A stretch of DNA of 37,387 nucleotides, taken from Clostridiales bacterium. Lineage in GTDB: Bacteria; Bacillota; Clostridia; Christensenellales; CAG-138. Both the position numbers and the translations under genes were made by a program. The notes under the pieces were generated by a model. It was not told the DNA's origin. It saw nothing but the letters and a program-made list of their open reading frames with translations, and ran no database searches. This document shows, piece by piece, positions 33,781-37,387 of this stretch. The stretch is taken from assembly GCA_015056105.1 (NCBI GenBank), contig SVGX01000012.1, positions 1-37,387 on the forward strand, in the 5' to 3' direction. Numbering within the stretch: the stretch's first letter is position 1; each line of letters opens with the position of its first letter.

Positions 33781-33936
33781 ATACAGTTGATAGCGGACAA
33801 CTGGCAGCGCCCGGTAGAAAAGCCGCAGTCGGCATAAGGCGGGCGACCGATGGTCGCCCCTGCTGCGCACAAAACAAAACCAATGTAGGGCGGGGTCCCC
33901 CCCCGCCCGATAGCGATGGATGAACGCATACTGTAT
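33781..33936. repeat. Palindrome-rich non-coding element (possible MITE/REP-type repeat)
   Basis: The 489-base gap 33675-34163 holds no convincing gene. Within it are CAGTTG-N8-CAACTG (33784-33803), a GGGCGACC-N3-GGTCGCCC hairpin (about 33841-33859), and a GGGCGGGG...CCCCGCCC hairpin (about 33887-33908). ATACAGT (33781-33787) and ACTGTAT (33930-33936) are inverted copies bounding the block. GATAGCG occurs twice in direct orientation (33789-33795 and 33909-33915). Such G/C-palindrome cassettes are familiar as interspersed repeats in GC-rich gut Clostridia. Copies elsewhere cannot be checked here. 33937-34114 shows nothing recognisable. Confidence 0.55.
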
Positions 33937-34114
33937 CATTGCGTTTCACACAACTTCAGCATACAGGTGCCGCTTTATCTTTATTTCATGCCCATCATCC
34001 CCTGCGATCACCTTGTGTTATTTACGAAAAGCTGTGGCAGGAAAGCCGCCAAGAGCTTCCCCGCCTTAACACCTCATCCACCCCGCATACGCTCGGCACT
34101 AACGGTACGAAAAG

Positions 34115-34148
34115 AAACCGCCCCGTGCGGATGCACGGGGCGGTTTTT
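34115..34148 (-). terminator. Terminator of tuf
   Basis: A perfect 14-bp stem AAACCGCCCCGTGC / GCACGGGGCGGTTT with a four-base loop, 16 bases past the tuf stop. Confidence 0.92.
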
Positions 34149-34163
34149 AAGCTTTCGCTTTGA

Positions 34164-35375
34164 TTATTCAACGATGCTGGAAACAACGCCGGAAGCGACG
34201 GTACGGCCGCCTTCGCGGATAGCGAAGCGGAGACCTTCATCCATGGCGATGGGGGTGATCAGGGTGATCTCCATCGCGATGTTGTCGCCGGGCATAACCA
34301 TCTCAACGCCCTCGGGCAGCTTGATGGTGCCGGTAACGTCGGTGGTACGGAAGTAGAACTGGGGACGGTAGCCGCTGAAGAACGGGGTGTGACGGCCGCC
34401 TTCTTCCTTGGTCAGCACGTAAACTTCGCTCTTGAAGTGGGTGTGCGGATGGATGGAGCCGGGCTTCGCCAGAACCTGACCGCGCTCGATGTCGGTACGC
34501 TGTACGCCGCGGAGAAGCACGCCGATGTTGTCGCCTGCCATGGCCTGGTCGAGCAGCTTGCGGAACATTTCAACGCCGGTAACGACGGTGCTGCGCTTTT
34601 CTTCGGTAAGACCGACGATCTCAACGGTATCCTGAACCTTGATGGTGCCGCGCTCAACACGACCGGTGGCTACGGTGCCGCGGCCGGTGATGGAGAACAC
34701 GTCTTCAACAGGCATAAGGAAGGGCTTGTCGGCAGCGCGCTCGGGTTCGGGAATGTAGCTGTCAACAGCATCCATCAGCTCGAAGATGCACTGGCACTCG
34801 GGAGCATCCTTGGCGACAGCGCCGCCCTGAACGGCGGAAAGAGCCTTGTAAGCAGAACCCTTGATGATCGGGATATCATCGCCCGGGAAATCGTAAGCGC
34901 TCAGAAGCTCACGGACTTCCATTTCAACCAGCTCGAGGAGCTCTTCGTCGTCAACCAGGTCAACCTTGTTCATGAATACGACGATGTAGGGAACACCTAC
35001 CTGACGGGCCAGCAGGATGTGCTCACGGGTCTGGGGCATCGGACCGTCGGAAGATGCTACGACCAGGATCGCGCCGTCCATCTGGGCGGCACCGGTGATC
35101 ATGTTCTTAACATAGTCAGCGTGGCCGGGGCAGTCAACGTGGGCATAGTGACGTTTTTCGGTCTCATACTCAACGTGGGCGGTGTTGATCGTGATACCAC
35201 GGGCCTTCTCTTCGGGCGCCTTGTCGATCTCATCGTAGCGCATTGCAGCGGCCTGGCCCTGCTGTGCAAGGGTCATGGTGATCGCAGCGGTAAGGGTGGT
35301 CTTGCCGTGGTCAACGTGGCCGATGGTGCCGATGTTTACGTGCGGTTTGGTGCGTTCAAATTTTGCCTTTGCCAT
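34164..35375 (-). CDS. tuf: Elongation factor Tu
   Basis: GTPase that brings aminoacyl-tRNA to the ribosome. The 403-residue protein is full length. It has P-loop GHVDHGKT (residues 19-26), effector-loop residues [19 protein letters not shown], and NKVD, followed by the two beta-barrel domains. ATG 35375 has AAGGAG nine bases ahead. It lies 56 bases after fusA, the usual fusA-tuf end of the str operon, and ends at a strong terminator. Sequence appears fully conserved. Confidence 0.98.
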   Translation of the reverse strand: MAKAKFERTKPHVNIGTIGHVDHGKTTLTAAITMTLAQQGQAAAMRYDEIDKAPEEKARGITINTAHVEYETEKRHYAHVDCPGHADYVKNMITGAAQMDGAILVVASSDGPMPQTREHILLARQVGVPYIVVFMNKVDLVDDEELLELVEMEVRELLSAYDFPGDDIPIIKGSAYKALSAVQGGAVAKDAPECQCIFELMDAVDSYIPEPERAADKPFLMPVEDVFSITGRGTVATGRVERGTIKVQDTVEIVGLTEEKRSTVVTGVEMFRKLLDQAMAGDNIGVLLRGVQRTDIERGQVLAKPGSIHPHTHFKSEVYVLTKEEGGRHTPFFSGYRPQFYFRTTDVTGTIKLPEGVEMVMPGDNIAMEITLITPIAMDEGLRFAIREGGRTVASGVVSSIVE

Positions 35376-35431
35376 TGTAAAATCTCCTTATCAAATTTGG
35401 GTTGTATTTCTTTATTTAAGCTGCGCCTTTA

Positions 35432-37387
35432 TCAGGAGCGCAGGCCGAGGATCTTTTTCGCCACGCCTTCGGACATCTGTTCATAGTGGTCGAACTGCAT
35501 GGTGAAGGTACCGCGTCCCTGGGTGCGGGAGCGAAGATCGGTGGAATAGCCGAACATTTCGGAAAGCGGGCACATGGCGTTGACCACCTGTGCGTTGCCG
35601 CGCATTTCGGTGCCTTCGATGCGGCAGCGGCGCGCGGTCAGGTTGCCGATAACATCGCCCATATACTCTTCGGGCATCAGCACTTCCACCTTCATCACAG
35701 GCTCAAGCAGAGCGCACTTGGCTTTTTCAAGGGCATCCTTGAGCGCCAGGGAACCTGCGATCTTGTAGGCCATTTCGGAGGAGTCCACATCGTGGTAGCT
35801 GCCGTCAAGAAGAGTGGCCTTGAAGTCCACAACTTCGTAGCCGCCAAGAAGACCGCTTCTTGATGCATCTTCGATACCGGCCTTGATGGCAGGGATGTAT
35901 TCCTTGGGAACCACGCCGCCCACGGTCTTGTCTTCGAACTGGAAGCCGCTGCCCGGCTCGAGGGGCATGAATTCCACAACGCAGTGACCGTACTGGCCGT
36001 GACCGCCGGTCTGACGCACATAGCGGCCTTCCGACTTGACGGTTTTGGTGAGCGCTTCGCGGTAAGCGACCTGAGGCTTGCCGACCTTGCACTCCACCCG
36101 GAACTCCCGGATCAGACGGTCCACGATGATCTCAAGGTGAAGCTCGCCCATACCGGAAATAATGGTCTGGCCGGTCTCCTGATCGGTGAAGGTCTTGAAG
36201 GTGGGGTCTTCATCCGCAAGTTTCAGAAGGGCCATGGTCATCTTATCCTGCCCGGCCTTGGTCTTGGGCTCGATGGCGACCTGGATAACGGGATCCGGGA
36301 ATTCCATCGTTTCAAGCAGCAGCGGGTTCTTCTCATCGCAAAGGGTGTCGCCGGTGCCGGTCTCCTTGAGGCCGACGAGGGCGGCGATATCGCCCGCATG
36401 CGCTTCTTCGATCTCGTTGCGGCTTGCCGCGTGCATCAGCAGGATGCGGCCGATGCGCTCGCGCTTGCCCTTGGAGGCGTTGTAAATGTAGGTGCCGGAC
36501 TTAATGGTGCCGCTGTATACGCGGAAGAACGCGAGCTTGCCCACATAGGGGTCAGCTACGATCTTGAACGCCAGCGCCGCGAAGGGCGCATCGTCCGAGC
36601 ACTCGGTGGTGATGGTCTCTTCGCCGTCGACGGAAGTACCCTGTGCCGCGGGAATATCCAGCGGGGAAGGCATGAAGTCCACGATGGCGTTGAGCAGAGG
36701 CTGCACGCCCTTGTTGCGATAAGAAGTACCGCAGCAAACGGGCACGATGCGGTTGGCGATGGTACCCTTACGGATCGCCGCCTTGATCTGCTCTTCGGAG
36801 ATCTCTTCACCTTCAAAATATTTTTCCATGATGCTCTCATCCTCAAAGGATACGGCATCAAGCAGCTTTTCACGGTACTCTTCGGCGAGGTCACGGAGTT
36901 CGGCGGGGATCTCCTCCGTACGAACATCCTTGCCCTCGTTGTCGTAGTACACTTCGGCCTTCATGGTGATCAGGTCGATAAGGCCGATGAAGTCATTCTC
37001 AGTGCCGATGGGAAGCTGGATCGGCACAGCGTTCGCGCTGAGGCGATCCTTCATCATATCCACGACGTTGAAGAAGTTCGCACCGGTGATGTCCATCTTG
37101 TTGACATACGCGATGCGGGGCACGCCGTACTTGGTGGCCTGACGCCATACCGTTTCGGACTGCGGCTCTACGCCGCCCTTCGCGCAAAACACGGCAACAG
37201 CGCCATCCAACACGCGGAGGGAGCGTTCCACCTCCACGGTAAAGTCTACGTGACCGGGCGTGTCGATGATGTTGATTCTGTGGTTCTTCCAATAGGCGGT
37301 GGTTGCAGCGGATGCAATGGTGATACCGCGCTCCTGCTCCTGCACCATGAAGTCCATGGTGGCGGCGCCTTCATGGGTCTCGCCCAC
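35432..37387 (-). CDS. fusA: Elongation factor G, N-terminus beyond the window
   Basis: Ribosomal translocase GTPase. 651 residues are visible and the gene runs off the right end. The visible part begins at (V)[23 protein letters not shown], which in EF-G lies about 45 residues after the start, so the P-loop is missing. The GTG at the window edge is an internal valine codon, not the start. DTPGHVDF and NKMD motifs are present, followed by domain II, the domain IV region with [13 protein letters not shown], and the C-terminal [14 protein letters not shown] block. The stop is TGA at 35432-35434. It continues into tuf. Confidence 0.97.
   Translation of the reverse strand: MGETHEGAATMDFMVQEQERGITIASAATTAYWKNHRINIIDTPGHVDFTVEVERSLRVLDGAVAVFCAKGGVEPQSETVWRQATKYGVPRIAYVNKMDITGANFFNVVDMMKDRLSANAVPIQLPIGTENDFIGLIDLITMKAEVYYDNEGKDVRTEEIPAELRDLAEEYREKLLDAVSFEDESIMEKYFEGEEISEEQIKAAIRKGTIANRIVPVCCGTSYRNKGVQPLLNAIVDFMPSPLDIPAAQGTSVDGEETITTECSDDAPFAALAFKIVADPYVGKLAFFRVYSGTIKSGTYIYNASKGKRERIGRILLMHAASRNEIEEAHAGDIAALVGLKETGTGDTLCDEKNPLLLETMEFPDPVIQVAIEPKTKAGQDKMTMALLKLADEDPTFKTFTDQETGQTIISGMGELHLEIIVDRLIREFRVECKVGKPQVAYREALTKTVKSEGRYVRQTGGHGQYGHCVVEFMPLEPGSGFQFEDKTVGGVVPKEYIPAIKAGIEDASRSGLLGGYEVVDFKATLLDGSYHDVDSSEMAYKIAGSLALKDALEKAKCALLEPVMKVEVLMPEEYMGDVIGNLTARRCRIEGTEMRGNAQVVNAMCPLSEMFGYSTDLRSRTQGRGTFTMQFDHYEQMSEGVAKKILGLRS

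Noticed and set aside
33675..33929. N-terminal extension of the first CNNM protein through the repeat region
   Set aside because: The open frame crosses the promoter and GC hairpins. The family start and AAGGAG site support ATG 33674.
37385..37387. GTG start of a 651-residue EF-G
   Set aside because: Alignment with the EF-G family shows that about 45 N-terminal residues with the P-loop are missing. The codon is an internal valine at the window edge.

Overview
The window reads as chromosome of a GC-rich, strictly anaerobic, endospore-forming member of the Clostridia, most like gut Oscillospirales/Ruminococcaceae. The reasons are a class III oxygen-sensitive ribonucleotide reductase (nrdDG), the spore genes spoIIR, sleB and ypeB, the methylerythritol-pathway gene ispE, Firmicutes-type Shine-Dalgarno sites, frequent GTG/TTG starts, and an elongation-factor block fusA-tuf. 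I see no rRNA, tRNA, phage, transposase or CRISPR array.

Left part (1-8.9 kb): the tail of a membrane protein, xpt on the minus strand, the disaggregase clpB, then a carbohydrate locus. The locus is a minus-strand GPH symporter plus GH2 glycosidase operon facing a divergent AraC-type regulator. The region between them holds a perfect inverted repeat over the symporter promoter and a consensus cre site at the regulator start.

Middle-left (8.9-15.3 kb): a compact operon of two small multi-pass membrane proteins (DUF5058-like plus a partner) and a membrane-anchored M20 peptidase, which looks like a transporter-peptidase system without an established function. A small conserved-looking ORF follows. 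Then comes nrdDG behind a strong promoter with two NrdR-box-like sites 16 bp apart, a cobalamin riboswitch and a terminator, so two independent controls of one enzyme.

Middle (15.3-23.2 kb): an MBL-fold hydrolase with an unknown partner, a spoIIR-sleB-ypeB spore gene run, ispE (apparently leaderless), murC, a LysE-type exporter and a small AAA ATPase.

Right part (23.2-37.4 kb): a Crp/Fnr regulator with a previously uncalled 53-residue membrane protein, divergent from an iron-sulfur protein. A palindrome lies exactly at -41.5 of the iron-sulfur gene promoter. A structured, possibly regulatory RNA stretch follows that gene. Next are an aconitase-family hydratase, a five-gene operon (GT-C glycosyltransferase, small membrane protein, isochorismatase-like hydrolase, nucleotidyltransferase, GNAT) with another apparently leaderless first gene, two overlapping CNNM/CorC-type paralogues, a non-coding repeat region, tuf, and fusA running off the end of the window.

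Several start codons were moved from the longest open frame to the position supported by ribosome-binding sites, promoters and family lengths.
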